49,277 nt of DNA from contig JAESIW010000020.1 in NCBI GenBank assembly GCA_016802295.1, forward strand, positions 2,592,808 through 2,642,084, in the 5' to 3' direction. This DNA is from Brachionus rotundiformis. Lineage: Eukaryota > Rotifera > Eurotatoria > Ploima > Brachionidae. The notes under the pieces are model-generated. The model searched no databases, was not told the origin of the DNA, and worked only from the letters and a program-made list of their open reading frames with translations. The position numbers and the translations under genes are program-made. This document shows, in pieces, positions 31,797 to 41,511 of the stretch (the stretch's first letter is position 1; every line of letters begins with the position of its first letter).

Positions 31797-31801
31797 GATG
31801 C
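31797..31801. repeat. Target duplication GATGC, right copy
   Basis: This is identical to 26646-26650. Removing the element and one copy restores the HelB-2 reading frame across the site. Confidence 0.9.
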
Positions 31802-32390
31802 TGTAACAATGAATGATGCAATAACAAATGCTCGAGTTGTTCCTTATATTCCATATTTATTATTGAAATATGAATCGCATATCATGGTGTTCAAGCACTC
31901 AAAATGTAAAATATTTATTCAAATATGTGTTTAAAGGACACGATTAATCAAAAATATTAATTGAAAATCGTGATGGCATGGAAGTTGTGCATTATGATGA
32001 AATTAGGCATTTTGTTGATGGGAGATTCGTAAGCTCATTTGAGGCTTTTTTTAGGCTCTATGCTTATGATTTGATTACCTTGTCTCATTCTGTACAACGT
32101 CTTCAATTCATCAGCCTGAGTTGAATATGATTTATAGTCGTAATGCCGCTGTATATGCAGAAATAGAAAGATCTCTGGAAAAGAACTCAATGCTACTGGC
32201 ATTTTTTGAATTAAATCGGACTGATCCTGATGCCAATCAATATCTTTGTACAGAAATTCCGATTAACTATTCTTTTAACTATGGTTTAAGAAAATGGACT
32301 AAACGTAAAAGAAATGTTTCACACATGAAGCTAACGAGAATTTACTCGGTCAGTCCTAAAAGTATTAAAAATTTTAAATAGATCCAAGAA
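31797..32390 (+). pseudogene. HelB-2 Rep core, tyrosine part, and linker
   Basis: The frame resumes with VTMNDAITNARVVPYIPYLLLKY. Near 31900 it has NVKYLFKYVFKGHD, the tyrosine motif of the Rep nuclease, intact in sequence. A TAA follows directly, then ENRDGMEVVHYDEIRHFVDGRFVSSFEAFFRLYAYDLI and, after a shift, MIYSRNAAVYAEIE...MLLAFFELNRTDPDANQYLCTEIP. The order and spacing match HelB-4. The last residues of this frame (to 32381) diverge from the family. Confidence 0.8.
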
Positions 32391-32424
32391 GTTTTGAAGA
32401 GTAAAGGACTGTAAATTGAATTAT

Positions 32425-33371
32425 GCATTTAACATCAAACTGGGCTCAAACTGGACTGCCCGATCCAGATCCAAATGTGACTGGCTGGGAAGATGAAGAT
32501 GACATTCAAGGCAACCAAACATACGAATCTTTCACAGCGTGAAATATTTGAACAAATAATGAATGCAGTCAATGATCCATATTTGCGACCCAAGATGTTT
32601 TTTGTAGACGGACCAGGTGGTTCTGGAAAAACCTATTTATTCGAAGTAAACAATTATTTAATTAAAAAATTATTGATTTGAATAAAATTAATATTATATC
32701 TTTTCAATTTTAGACAATAAATTACTTTGTTAAATCAATAAATGAAATATTATAGCTCAAAGTAGGATGCATAGTTATGAACTTGAAGAACATAGCTTTG
32801 TATCAAGGGTTATATAATGGCGCTCGAATAAAAGTTATTCGACTTTATGAGCATTTTGTAGAGGTTGAAATTTTATATGGCAGGTTTAGCGGTCATTGAT
32901 ATCTTATTAGTCGGCATTAATTTCTTCCTAATAATAACTCGATGACCATGTTGAAGTTCGAAAGACTTCAGTTTCCGCTAAAGCTCGCCTTTGCCATGAC
33001 CATAAATAAGTCACAAGGCCAGACTTTTGATAAAAAAACTATTTGATTACATAAGCCTGTAATTTACCTGAGCCAAATAAGTTTAAGCTTTGAATTTTTT
33101 TCTGTTTTTTTTGATTATAGTTAAAATTTTTATAAACATTTAATTTTTTTTTCAAAGTGTTAGCGAGGAACTAAATCAAGATATCATGAATAGTCAGATT
33201 GATGATGAAACGCTTAATAATTATGGTGAAGAGTTTGAGGCAATGATCAATGAACAGTATTTAAATTTACATACTGATGAGAATTTGGAGCCAATAATAG
33301 ATCAGCAGATGATTGATTTTGCTAATCGTGAAGAGGAAAAAATAAATCATATTTTTTCTATCCAAATTTAA
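32425..33371 (+). pseudogene. HelB-2 PIF1-type helicase with internal deletion
   Basis: NWAQTGLPDPDPNVTGWEDEDDI leads into QREIFEQIMNAVNDPYLRPKMFFVDGPGGSGKTYLFE, an intact Walker A motif. A 68-bp intron (32646-32713) is followed by TINYFVKSINEIL, a TAG, then LKVGCIVM...YNGARIKV and LQFPLKLAFAMTINKSQGQTFDK, which is motif V. The motif II-IV segment is missing. The last exon (33159-33371) encodes an acidic tail, EELNQDIMNSQIDDE...REEEKINHIF. The deletion removes the Asp-Glu box, so ATP hydrolysis is impossible. Confidence 0.75.
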
Positions 33372-33380
33372 TCTTTGTTA

Positions 33381-33965
33381 TGAAAATTGACCTGAATGGC
33401 ACTTTTTATTAGTCTAAAAAAGCAATTTTTCTAGGAATTTCCACTTTAGAGTGCTCTTGATCACTAATAATAATTCCGAAATATGAACAAATGGGTATCA
33501 TTCGATTCCTCTCGGTAAAATCTACAATTTGATACCCAAAATGAGTAATTTTATAATTAAATTTATTAACTTATCTAAGAAAAATCGTATATTTTCATTG
33601 AAAAATTAAAGATAATAAAAATTATATAAAACAGAACGTATTAAACATTTTTAAATACTAATTAAATTTGATTTAGTGTCTTCTTTAGAGTTTTAAGCGA
33701 GCGAGGCGAAGCCGAGTGAGCAATATAATACTACCGAATAATTATTAATTTAAAATTGAGATAATCGATCTTCCTTCATCTTCATAATCTTTATGGCACT
33801 CCTTTGCGAGCCAAAGGCGAGCACTATTTAAGCAGCGAAGCTGCATCTATTTCAAAAAGTTATATCTTAATTATTGTAATTTAAAATTGTTAAGTGAATA
33901 AGAATATAAGATCCTTTTCGAAGATGCTTTAAACTTATAAAGTTTACCATTAACCTTTTACCAAA
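33381..33965 (+). repeat. R repeat, 3' portion (copy R-a)
   Basis: This starts ten bases after the HelB-2 stop and aligns with about 41930-42540 and 43510-44107. It has an inverted pair GGGTATCA/TGATACCC (33493-33500 and 33530-33537), then hairpins H1 (33697-33721), H3 (33806-33822) and H4 (33832-33844). H2 is missing. The end is a TTCGAAGATG...AGTTTACCATTAA block common to all copies. The 5' half of R is absent, so R-a is either 5' truncated or is the 3' noncoding end of HelB-2. Confidence 0.75.
33697..33844. repeat. Triloop hairpin cassette in R-a (H1, H3, H4)
   Basis: H1 alternates Watson-Crick dinucleotides with two tandem GA mismatches and closes with GGC-GAA-GCC. H3 (17 nt) is GC, tandem GA, GCC-AAA-GGC, GA, GC. 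H4 is GCAGC-GAA-GCTGC. H1 and H4 contain the 7-mer GCGAAGC. The order and spacing match the cassettes at 42247-42412 and 43829-43994. Confidence 0.75.
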
Positions 33966-34288
33966 TTCAAAAAGTAGAAATGCTAGAAAAAAAATTTAAA
34001 TCAATACTAACTATATGGACAGACTTTAAAAGCCGAGTGAGCAATCTAATATTTAACTCATATCAAAAAAAAATTAAGAAAAAATGAAAGCGAGGCAAAG
34101 CCGAACTTTCTTTCATCTGTTAAATCTTTGTTAAAACTTTTGCGAGCATTAGGCGAGCACCATTTCAGCAGATAAGCTGCAAAATTTATCAAAGTTAAAT
34201 ATACAATAATTATGGTCTATATCATCTAATTAAATAATTTATTTTTCTAAAATGTTAAAAAACTTTGAGCGTTTACCTTCAACTCTTG
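33966..34288 (+). repeat. Second R-type 3' portion, truncated, interrupted by hAT
   Basis: A second, weaker cassette follows R-a: the right half of H1 near 34030, H2 at 34086-34110 (GAAAG/CTTTC stem, GGC-AAA-GCC), H3 type at 34142-34158 and an H4 type at 34168-34180. The conserved block GTTTACCnTnAACTCTTG is cut at 34288 by the hAT element and continues after 37660. Confidence 0.65.
34281..34288. repeat. hAT target duplication AACTCTTG, left copy
   Basis: The eight bases are repeated at 37660-37667. Intact R copies have the sequence GTTTACCATTAAACTCTTGACC at this place (42517-42534), which is the empty site. Confidence 0.85.
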
Positions 34289-34438
34289 CATACAATTACA
34301 CTTGATATAAGTCAAGTGTCAAGTATGAGTGTAAATTTTAGATAATACTTGGACTTAAACTTACACCAAAATTATTTTCAAGTGTAACACTTACAATTAC
34401 ACTTGATCACTTGAATTTTTCAAGTGTGACTTTTTACT
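34289..34438 (+). repeat. hAT left terminal inverted repeat
   Basis: This aligns with the reverse complement of 37512-37659, for example through ACTTGGACTTAAACTT and CACTTGAATTTTTCAAGTGT. It contains several TCAAGTG or CACTTGA units, some facing each other as short palindromes. Confidence 0.8.
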
Positions 34439-34570
34439 TAAGCAACAAATTAAGGTTTAAAATTTGAAAATTTCTGGTAAATATTTATATTTAAATAGTT
34501 TTAGAGTCAAACAGTGTAATAATCTTTGTAAAAAATAAAGTAATTTATAGGAAAAAAATATTCTTTGAAT

Positions 34571-36718
34571 TTAAACATTTTTCTTCAAAAGATCAACATT
34601 TACTCTTAGTAATACTTTGTTCATGAAATTCTCTGCTTTTATGTTCTGAGATCTTTTGCTGCTGACAACACCACATATGCTAAAGAATCGTTAAATATAA
34701 GCACTCGATGCTGGTATTGAAAATATTTTTATTGCTACTTGACTCAAAATTGGGAACTTATAGGAATTCTCATTCCAAAAAGCCTTTGTAGACTTTCGGA
34801 TATTAGTTTCGTCCCGAATTGTATCGAAGAAAAGATCTTTTTCTCTACAAATTTTATCAAGAACTGAAACTCTTTGCGTATCAATAGGCGTTTCATATGC
34901 TCTTGACTTAATTAGACTCCTTAAAACACGATTTTCAGCACAATTAAAAGCAGGATTTGATCTTTGACTTTCATTATTTGCCCTTGGAACCTCAGTTGAG
35001 GGATTCTTATCACTATAAAAAAAGAGCGCAGCTTCACAAAAATGTTCTAAAGCCTTTTCCGTAATTTCAATAGCGTATGGTTTGTTATACCAAAAATCCA
35101 ATTTTGAAATGTTTAATAATGCAGCTAACAAATATGTGTTTGAATTAAATTCATATTCGAAACGTTTGTTTAACTCTTTTATTAGCTCTTCAACAAGTTT
35201 TTTACATTCACCTTGTTCATTATATTCCGATAAAGTTGCGTTTATTATTACTATTAAACTTGGTATCAAGTCTCCAATATGCCAATCGGATTTTTGCGAT
35301 AAAAGGGAGAGCGAATACAGAGGATCTAAAATCTTTAGATAGTTAACTAACTTGGCTCTTGAAATTGGACATTCATTCTCTTTTAACAAGTTTTTTTCAT
35401 AAGCCGAATAATACGATTCAAGCATTAAATAAGTTGAGGACCATCTTGTTCCATTTTCGCATCTCAATTTTGCTTCCTTTAATCTAAAATCATACGAAAG
35501 AACTGTGGATGATCTAACACTACCAGCATAACTAGATAATTTATTTATAATTCTACTAAAAATTTTGCATTTTTTAATTGCAGTTCGAACACCTAAATTG
35601 ATTTTATGGGATGAGCATGAGTATCTTGGTACTGTTTCTGATCCAATTTTTAAATTTAAATTGGAAACTGGATCCAAATAATCATCTTCGTTATCATCAT
35701 CAACATCTTCTTGTATTTCTTCGTCTTCTAATCGTTGATTGATTAAAAGTTCATCAAAAAAAGGTACTGGTTCTTCTACCACACGATCAATCTCAATATC
35801 TGCATCTTCATAACTGCATACCAAAGTTCTTGAATTTGCCCTTTGATTCAGCTCATTTAGATCATTTTGATCATCCATTTCATGAGATTCATCATACTCA
35901 AGTTCTCCATCTTCAACTTGTCTAAAACCATTAATATTTAAATCAAGTTCTTCAATTGCATCATCAAACATCAAATTTTGATTCTGTTTAAATAGTCTTA
36001 CCAGAGATGAACCTTGATCACAAACAACACCAGTAATTTTTGTTTTATCGAACTCAAAATGATTAATTACATGCTCGAGGTTATCTTTAATTGTCTCAGC
36101 AGTAGCATGTCTTTGCATTTTTCGCATACCAATAACTCTTATTTCTCTTGAAAAACTTTTGTACATCAGGCAGGTTGCAACAGCTAAAAAATGCTCCATA
36201 TTTTGACCTGACCACAAATCAATAATCAAACAAATTGAATGGGCATCTTTTAATTTTCGCTCTAGATTAATTTTGAGTGTTTTCCTAACCTGTGGTAGTA
36301 TTGATTTTGTAAATGTATGAGGATGCGGAAGGGGAACTGTCAAAATCGAGCGTAAAAACGGATTTTTTAATTGCTGAATAGCTGTATTTGAGGTCAAAAA
36401 AAATTTGACTAAATTCAGTTCATTATCGGTTAAATTTGTTTTTGATTTCCCTCTAGTTCGACACTTGCTATATGATTCTATCCAGTTTTCTAAAACTTGA
36501 TGGTTCTCAAGGTGCTTGTTAAGATTGGAAGTTGCACCCAGTCTTTCTGAATAAACCTTGTTACAAATAATACAAGTAAACTTGATTGGCTCAGTTGGTT
36601 TTACAGCGAACTCCGTTTGAAACTCAAAAAAATTTAAAGCAGCTGAGTATTTTGCTTGAAAATCGCCTATTGAAACGATTTTGCACTCAAACACGTTTCT
36701 TAAGCTTTCACTAATCAT
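34571..36718 (-). CDS. hAT transposase (premature TAA near the end)
   Basis: The ATG at 36718 opens 675 codons up to a TAA at 34691-34693. The same frame continues for 40 more codons to a stop at 34571. Residues 47-75 form a BED-type zinc finger (C49, C52, H69, H73). The RNase H-like core shows D167 in CLIIDLWSG and D234 in VVCDQGSS. An acidic insertion lies near 260-360, and RCENGTRWSSTYLMLESY follows. The hAT dimerisation motif starts with FWNENSYKFPILSQVAIKIFSIPASSA and continues past the TAA as RFFSICGVVSS, which belongs to the same motif. The TAA would therefore truncate dimerisation. The protein binds the TIRs and catalyses cut-and-paste movement in active relatives. Confidence 0.9.
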
Positions 36719-37078
36719 TTTATCAATTTTTTGTTGATCTAAGAAAAAAAATTTTCAAAATTCTAGTTATTTTAATAAATACCGAAAAATAAAGATAACT
36801 TTCAGTCACTCTTGTCTACCTTTTATTTAGAATTTTAATATTTTTTATTTTTATAGCTTTTTTTGCTCCGTGTTGTCTAGAGTTTTTAAATAGAACAATT
36901 TGAATTTTTTTCTCTTGATAATGTTCTAAATTTTTAATTTACCAATTTTTCGGAAAATACCTACAGATACTAATTGGAACTATAGGGATAAAAATTAGCA
37001 GTCACTGTAATTATCTTTTGAATTCAGGCTTTAAGGTTTAAAAAAGTCAAAAAATTTTAGTATTATTTTATTTGACGA

Positions 37079-37345
37079 CTAAAAAAAAATATTAGAATTA
37101 ATACTTTCGACTGTGGTATCTTGCTCAGTCAATGTATTTCTACGCCTCGATGTAACAATATTATTTTCGTTTCCGTGTTGTTCATTAATCGTTTGGTTTT
37201 CTTGCGTTTGTTGATTGTCATTTTGATTAGTTTGGTTTCTTTGACGTCTACTACGAGTAAGACATTGGTTGGAGTTAGAAACTTGAGAAGCATCGGTCAC
37301 AACTTGTCTTTGGTTTCTTCTGGGTCTGGTGGATTGATTGGACAT
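37079..37345 (-). CDS. Possible first exon of the hAT transposase
   Basis: These 88 residues are rich in Arg, Gln and Asn (SNQSTRPRRNQRQVV, SRRQRNQTNQND) and lie upstream of the transposase on the same strand, inside the TIRs. An acceptor TTTTTTCTTAG lies just before the transposase ATG. It may be a 5' exon that adds a basic tail, or a small separate protein. I cannot identify the splice donor with certainty. Confidence 0.4.
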   Translation of the reverse strand: MSNQSTRPRRNQRQVVTDASQVSNSNQCLTRSRRQRNQTNQNDNQQTQENQTINEQHGNENNIVTSRRRNTLTEQDTTVESINSNIFF

Positions 37346-37511
37346 CTTAAATAGTTTAAATTTTATTTAAATCTTTTGGTTGAATTAAATTTTCAAAATT
37401 GAATAATTCATAACTTATTTTGTAAGAATTTAAATGATTGGTATAAAATTTTCAAAAAATATATGAAAGAAAAATAAGTTAACAATCTTTTGGATCTTAA
37501 TTTTTCAAAAG

Positions 37512-37659
37512 AAAAAAGTCACACTTGAAAAATTCAAGTGTTCAAGTGTAAGTGAAAGTGCTACACTTGAAAATACAATGGGTGCAAGTTTAAGTCCAAG
37601 TTTTATGCAATACTCACACTCACACTTAACACCTGACTTTTTTGAAATATAATTATATG
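37512..37659 (-). repeat. hAT right terminal inverted repeat
   Basis: This is the inverted counterpart of 34289-34438, with scattered differences of about one in ten bases, so the element is not very young. It ends TAATTATATG next to the duplication AACTCTTG. Confidence 0.8.
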
Positions 37660-37829
37660 AACTCTTGACCAAATAGATATTATGTAATTAGATCTTAATA
37701 TCAAGCTATAATTAGTGACTAAATAACCGGGCAGAGTTTTTCATTTATAATTTAATTATTTAATTTTCAAAAACTTAAAATGTTTCTTATTATACCTTTT
37801 TAAAAAAATCAAATGTTTAGTTTAATGCA
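37660..37829. other. Continuation of the R-type sequence after hAT
   Basis: This starts with the right target duplication (37660-37667) and ACCAAAT, as in uninterrupted R. It then runs through AT-rich sequence to the 5' region of HelB-3. Confidence 0.55.
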
Positions 37830-37841
37830 GTTTTACAATGA

Positions 37842-37848
37842 GCGAAGC
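37842..37848. repeat. GCGAAGC mini-hairpin upstream of HelB-3
   Basis: AGC-GAA-GCT with the heptamer GCGAAGC lies about 540 bp upstream of the HelB-3 ATG. The equivalent spot before HelB-4 (44138-44165) holds a degenerate GCGAGCGAGGC motif. Confidence 0.5.
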
Positions 37849-38381
37849 TGAGCTTAAATTAATTTTGATGTGGAAAACTTGCATTAGAATTGTAAAAGCA
37901 GCACAGTAAAATGCATGGCCGCTTCAAGCTTAAATAAAGCCTTTAATGCAGAATTGATATTTTAAACCATTTTTTTATTTTTATTTAATTAAGGTTTATT
38001 TTTTGTTTGTTTAATTAAATAAATATTTAGTAATATTTTTTTAAATTTTTTTACAACATAAATCATAAGAATAATAAAATTAAGTATTTGATTTTAACAT
38101 AAAGAAAACTGATAAAAATACTAAATCTCTTCATACTGACTTGCAATTTCTATATATTTACCATCCTTTTCTTAAAAGTATTCAATTTTGATCTAATCCC
38201 AGTTTTTAAAAAATTCTCATCAATCCATCCTCTTAAATGTTAAACTTTTAATATTTGTTTATCAAATCTCATATGGACTATAATTTGAAATGATTTAATT
38301 TTTTTTTTTAAATAATAACTAATTAAATATATTTATTTTTGAGATTAAATTTGCTTTATTAATAAACTAAACTGATACAAT

Positions 38382-40594
38382 ATGCCTCCAAAGATAATTT
38401 TAAGCAAACAAATGATCAGCTTTATCAATGAATCATATAGACAGTTAAAGGCTAAAAGTTTAAACTTACGAGAATATCTACCTACTTTTTTTAACTCCGA
38501 ATTCGGATTAATTGTTAGTTATACAAAACTAACTTCATATGTCAATCTTAATTGTGATATTTCAGAGGATATTGTCCTCAAGGTTTCAGAAATGAGTAAG
38601 ATTATTTAATTATTACTATAACTAAATAGAAATGTTGTATTATTTTTTAGTTGCTAATTTATCATGTGACGAAAATCAACTATCTTATGAAACCCAACTA
38701 GCTCATGATTCTCACGAGGTTCTTAATAATACCAATAATATTTCTGATGAAAAAAAGTCTGTAAATAATTTACCAATACCGGAAAATAATCAACTCTTGC
38801 CAAATACAAGCTATTTTTTCGAACAACAAACTAACCTTGATAACTCATTTAATCAAAGTAAAATTTTTATCTAAATTTTTGATCAAAATATAACAATAAT
38901 TTTTTAAAAAATATAATTAAATTTATTAAATCTTATTTATAAAAAAAATAAAATTAAAAAATAATACAAAAAATGATATATTTTTCAGTTAATATTTAAT
39001 TTAAAAAGTGTTTGATTAGTAGTTTCTGGCAAATAAATTTATATATCACTATTAATTAATATATTTAATTTAAATTGAAAAATCATTTAATTATATTTTT
39101 TCTTAAAATTAAATAAATATATCGATATGTTAGTTCTATCTTTTCTTTTCTATTTAATAAATTACTACCAAAATTTAACAAATAATTTTTAAGTCAATAT
39201 TTTACACGGATCAAATACTGATAATCAAACAATTCAACTTAATTCATTTAACAATTTATCCAATTCACATAATCTTGATCAGTCATTGCCAAATACCAGT
39301 CGATATTTTGAACAGATTGAACGATATAGCTCAAGCGATAAAGGTTAGAAAAAAATTAAACTTCTAATTATATTTTTATCTTTAAAATCCTCTCCTAAAC
39401 AATAATTCAAAGAATATTTTGACAAATAAAGATTCTAATTAAAAGATTTTAATTTTTAAGATTAGATTAATGTTTAACAAAAATAAATATTATTAGATAA
39501 AAATGAATTGTTGTTTAGTTTGTTTTAGTGTTTTTCTGTCTTAATATTTTAATTGTACAATTAAATTAATTTAAAATGAAATTAAATATTTTTATTAGTA
39601 CAATTTTTTTTTATTTAAACTACTTTAAATGATTAAAATCAATATGAAGCAAATTAGATAAATTTTAAATTAATAAAAAGTAAAAAATTAATCTCAAAAA
39701 TTCGTTTTTTAGATAATAAATTAACATCTTATTTTAAGATTATTTCTAAATTTCAAAGTAAATATTGTAAATATTTAATATATTAACTATTGTTTTAATA
39801 AATAAAGTATTATCTGTATCTAACAAAAAAAGTATATATCTAAATTATTATCTTCCATAATAAAAATATATACTTACTTTAATTTTAATGAAGAATTATT
39901 TGTTTTGAAAAAATATACATATTTTTAATAATTAAATTGAACATATATCTAATTGTTAAATTCTTTTTTAGTTGAAATAAAAAGGAAGAGAAAAAAGTAT
40001 AATTTAACCGATGAACACATGCGGTTTATCAATGCTGCATTAGAGCAAATTAAAGTCGAAAAAATTGGCAACCGTAAGCTACGCAAAGACCAAAGAATGG
40101 AAGAGCTGTTTCGAGAAAAATTCGGTAGAGATGGTTATTCTTCTATTACGTACAAAACTTTAATGAATCACTTTAATGACTATAATAGACAATATAATTT
40201 AAATTTAACGCAAACATTGAATGATTCAAGTAGTTCAAATAGCTCACTCGAATTAACTGGAAATAATTCAGCTCAGACATTGGCAGATTTTTTCCCTCCG
40301 TCAAAACAAATATGTACAATTGAACGAACACTTTCAAACCAACTAAATCGTTCTTTAAGTATATCCCAAAGTGTTACAGTAAGTGAGAATCAAAATATAC
40401 AAATGCAAACCAATCTCTTACCAGAAATTACTATGGTTTCACCGGGTCAAAGTCCAAGAACGTCATCTCCAATACAATCTCAGCATAATTCAAGTGACAG
40501 TTTTGTTCAATCAGAAGACGCTTACAATGATACTGACTCATCAATCGCATCAAATGAATCCGCTCGAAGACGCGGGAAATCTGACAAGAAATGA
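38382..40594 (+). pseudogene. HelB-3 N-terminal gene part, exons 1, 2a, 2b and 3
   Basis: My model joins 38382-38595, 38651-38857, 39194-39343 and 39972-40594. All introns have GT and AG ends and all phases agree. Exon 1 encodes MPPKIILSKQMISFINESYRQLKA. Exons 2a and 2b each end in a PNTS(Y/R)(F/Y)FEQ motif and look like a duplication of the single exon 2 in HelB-4. Exon 3 begins VEIKRKRKKYNLTDEHMRFINAALEQIKVEK...LFREKFGRDGYSSITYKTLMNHF, then a Ser/Gln-rich linker. Zinc, Rep and helicase parts are missing, so it could at most make a DNA-binding-type fragment. Confidence 0.6.
39344..39971 (+). other. HelB-3 intron before exon 3
   Basis: This AT-rich stretch between GTTAGA and TTTTTTAG has no reading frame. 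It is similar in size and composition to the matching introns of HelB-2 and HelB-4. Confidence 0.55.
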
Positions 40595-40636
40595 GTGCGC
40601 TGGCGCACTCAATGGGGTCCGGGGCGAAGCCCTGGA
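40593..40636. repeat. Two adjacent GC-rich hairpins at the HelB-3 breakpoint
   Basis: 40593-40610 is a perfect 8-bp stem (GAGTGCGC/GCGCACTC) with a 2-base loop. 40618-40636 is an 8-bp stem with one G.T pair (TCCGGGGC/GCCCTGGA) closed by GAA, again containing GCGAAGC. They stand out in very AT-rich DNA and mark the exact end of similarity to HelB. Confidence 0.75.
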
Positions 40637-41295
40637 TTAGGGATTCGGGTTTATTCTATTAAGAAAAGTTTTTGGTTTCTTTAAAATCAAATTTTTTTGG
40701 AAATTGTAAATTAGTTCATTTTTTAATAATATAAATCTAATTATTTATTTAAAAAGTTAATCATTAAAATTCTATTTAGATTTTATTTAAAAATAATAAA
40801 TGTGACAGCGTTTAATATTAAATCTTAAAAAAGATTTATTAAAAATTAAAATAATAAGATTCAAGTTTTTATGTATTTCGTACTAGGGGAGAAATTGCTA
40901 GCAAATTTAAGGATACCCATTACCTTTAAAAATTCAAATTAATTTCTTCACTATTATTGTTTTAGGGATTATATATAATTATAAAAAGTATAAGAAATTA
41001 ATTCTATCAAGTTATTTAAAATATGACCCGGTTTATTTTTAAAATCTATATCATATTAATTTAAATTATAACCCTTTAATTAGTAACTAATATTATATTA
41101 AATAATAAAAAGTAAAAAAAATTAATGTAGTAAGTAATATTTCCTTTTTGCCCGTAACATAAGTAAAAATTATGTAAATAAATTTTATTTTTATTTGAAA
41201 GGGTTTAATAAATTTTGTTAAAAATAAAACGACAAATCCTGCAAGTAGAAAACAAAAGTTCTGTCTTTTAATTTTAAGGTAGTAAAATTAGATTT
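40637..41295. other. AT-rich noncoding stretch before R-b
   Basis: There is no gene. At about 40889-40935 is AGGGGAGAAATTGCTAGC...GGATACCCATTA, related to 42580-42630 (AGGGGCAGACTAAAAATTGC...GGATGCCCATTA). It thus shares an element with the R-b/R-c spacer. Confidence 0.45.
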
Positions 41296-41311
41296 GAGGG
41301 AGGGAGGGCCT

Positions 41312-41511
41312 TGGGCCCGACACAGAGAGTCTAGTTATATAATATTAATTTGACAAGGATTGAAAAGGGCTTTTCGTAGGGAAACAGGATCTATGTGACC
41401 GCCGATCGGATATGGACAATAGGGGTGTCGTTGGATAGAGGAAGGACTGAGGGTGTGCAGGCAACACGTTGGCGAAAGATAACTGCAGCGGTCACATAGC
41501 TACGCGGCCCA
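41312..41511 (+). ncRNA. Candidate structured element in R-b (strand assumed)
   Basis: Three stems nest: TGGGCC/GGCCCA (41312-41317, 41506-41511), CGTAG/CTACG (41375-41379, 41500-41504) and the 12-bp CTATGTGACCGC/GCGGTCACATAG (41391-41402, 41488-41499). Between the arms is a conserved core, GTCGTTGGATAGAGGAAGGA and GCAGGCAACACGTT. In R-c two pairs of the long stem have changed on both sides. I do not recognise an RNA class. Confidence 0.45.

Larger units (their letters stand above)
22911..33380 (+). mobile_element. HelB-2, Helitron (family B) split by an LTR retrotransposon
   Basis: Exons 1-3, the zinc region, Helitron-like N region, HUH motif, tyrosine motif, linker and parts of the helicase occur in order on the plus strand. 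They are interrupted at 26651-31796 by a gypsy-type element. The coding frame on both sides of the insertion joins exactly when the element and one copy of its 5-bp duplication are removed. Several stops and an internal helicase deletion show that HelB-2 was already dead or is dead now. The 5' limit is set at the hairpins and the 3' limit at the end of the coding tail. Confidence 0.75.
34289..37659 (-). mobile_element. hAT DNA transposon
   Basis: The element is 3,371 bp with terminal inverted repeats of about 150 bp, outermost bases CATA(C/T)AATTA, and an 8-bp target duplication as is standard for hAT. Both ends carry many CACTTGA/TCAAGTG motifs, typical of subterminal transposase sites. The minus-strand transposase gene is intact except for a late TAA. 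It is inserted in R-derived sequence between HelB-2 and HelB-3. Confidence 0.9.
37830..40592 (+). mobile_element. HelB-3, 3'-truncated Helitron (family B)
   Basis: The 5' region (37830-38381) aligns with 44120-44672, sharing TTGTAAAAG.AGCACAGT, CGCTTCAAGCTTAA.TAAAGC and ATCATAAGAATAATAAAATTA. Exons 1 to 3 are open and correctly phased. The element stops abruptly in exon 3 at about 40590, where two GC-rich hairpins begin. The rest of RepHel is absent. Confidence 0.75.

Noticed and set aside
41312..41511. RNase P RNA, a known ribozyme or a tRNA-derived SINE
   Set aside because: GAGGAAGGAC only loosely recalls the RNase P core, and I see no hammerhead core (CTGATGA...GAAA) or tRNA B box.
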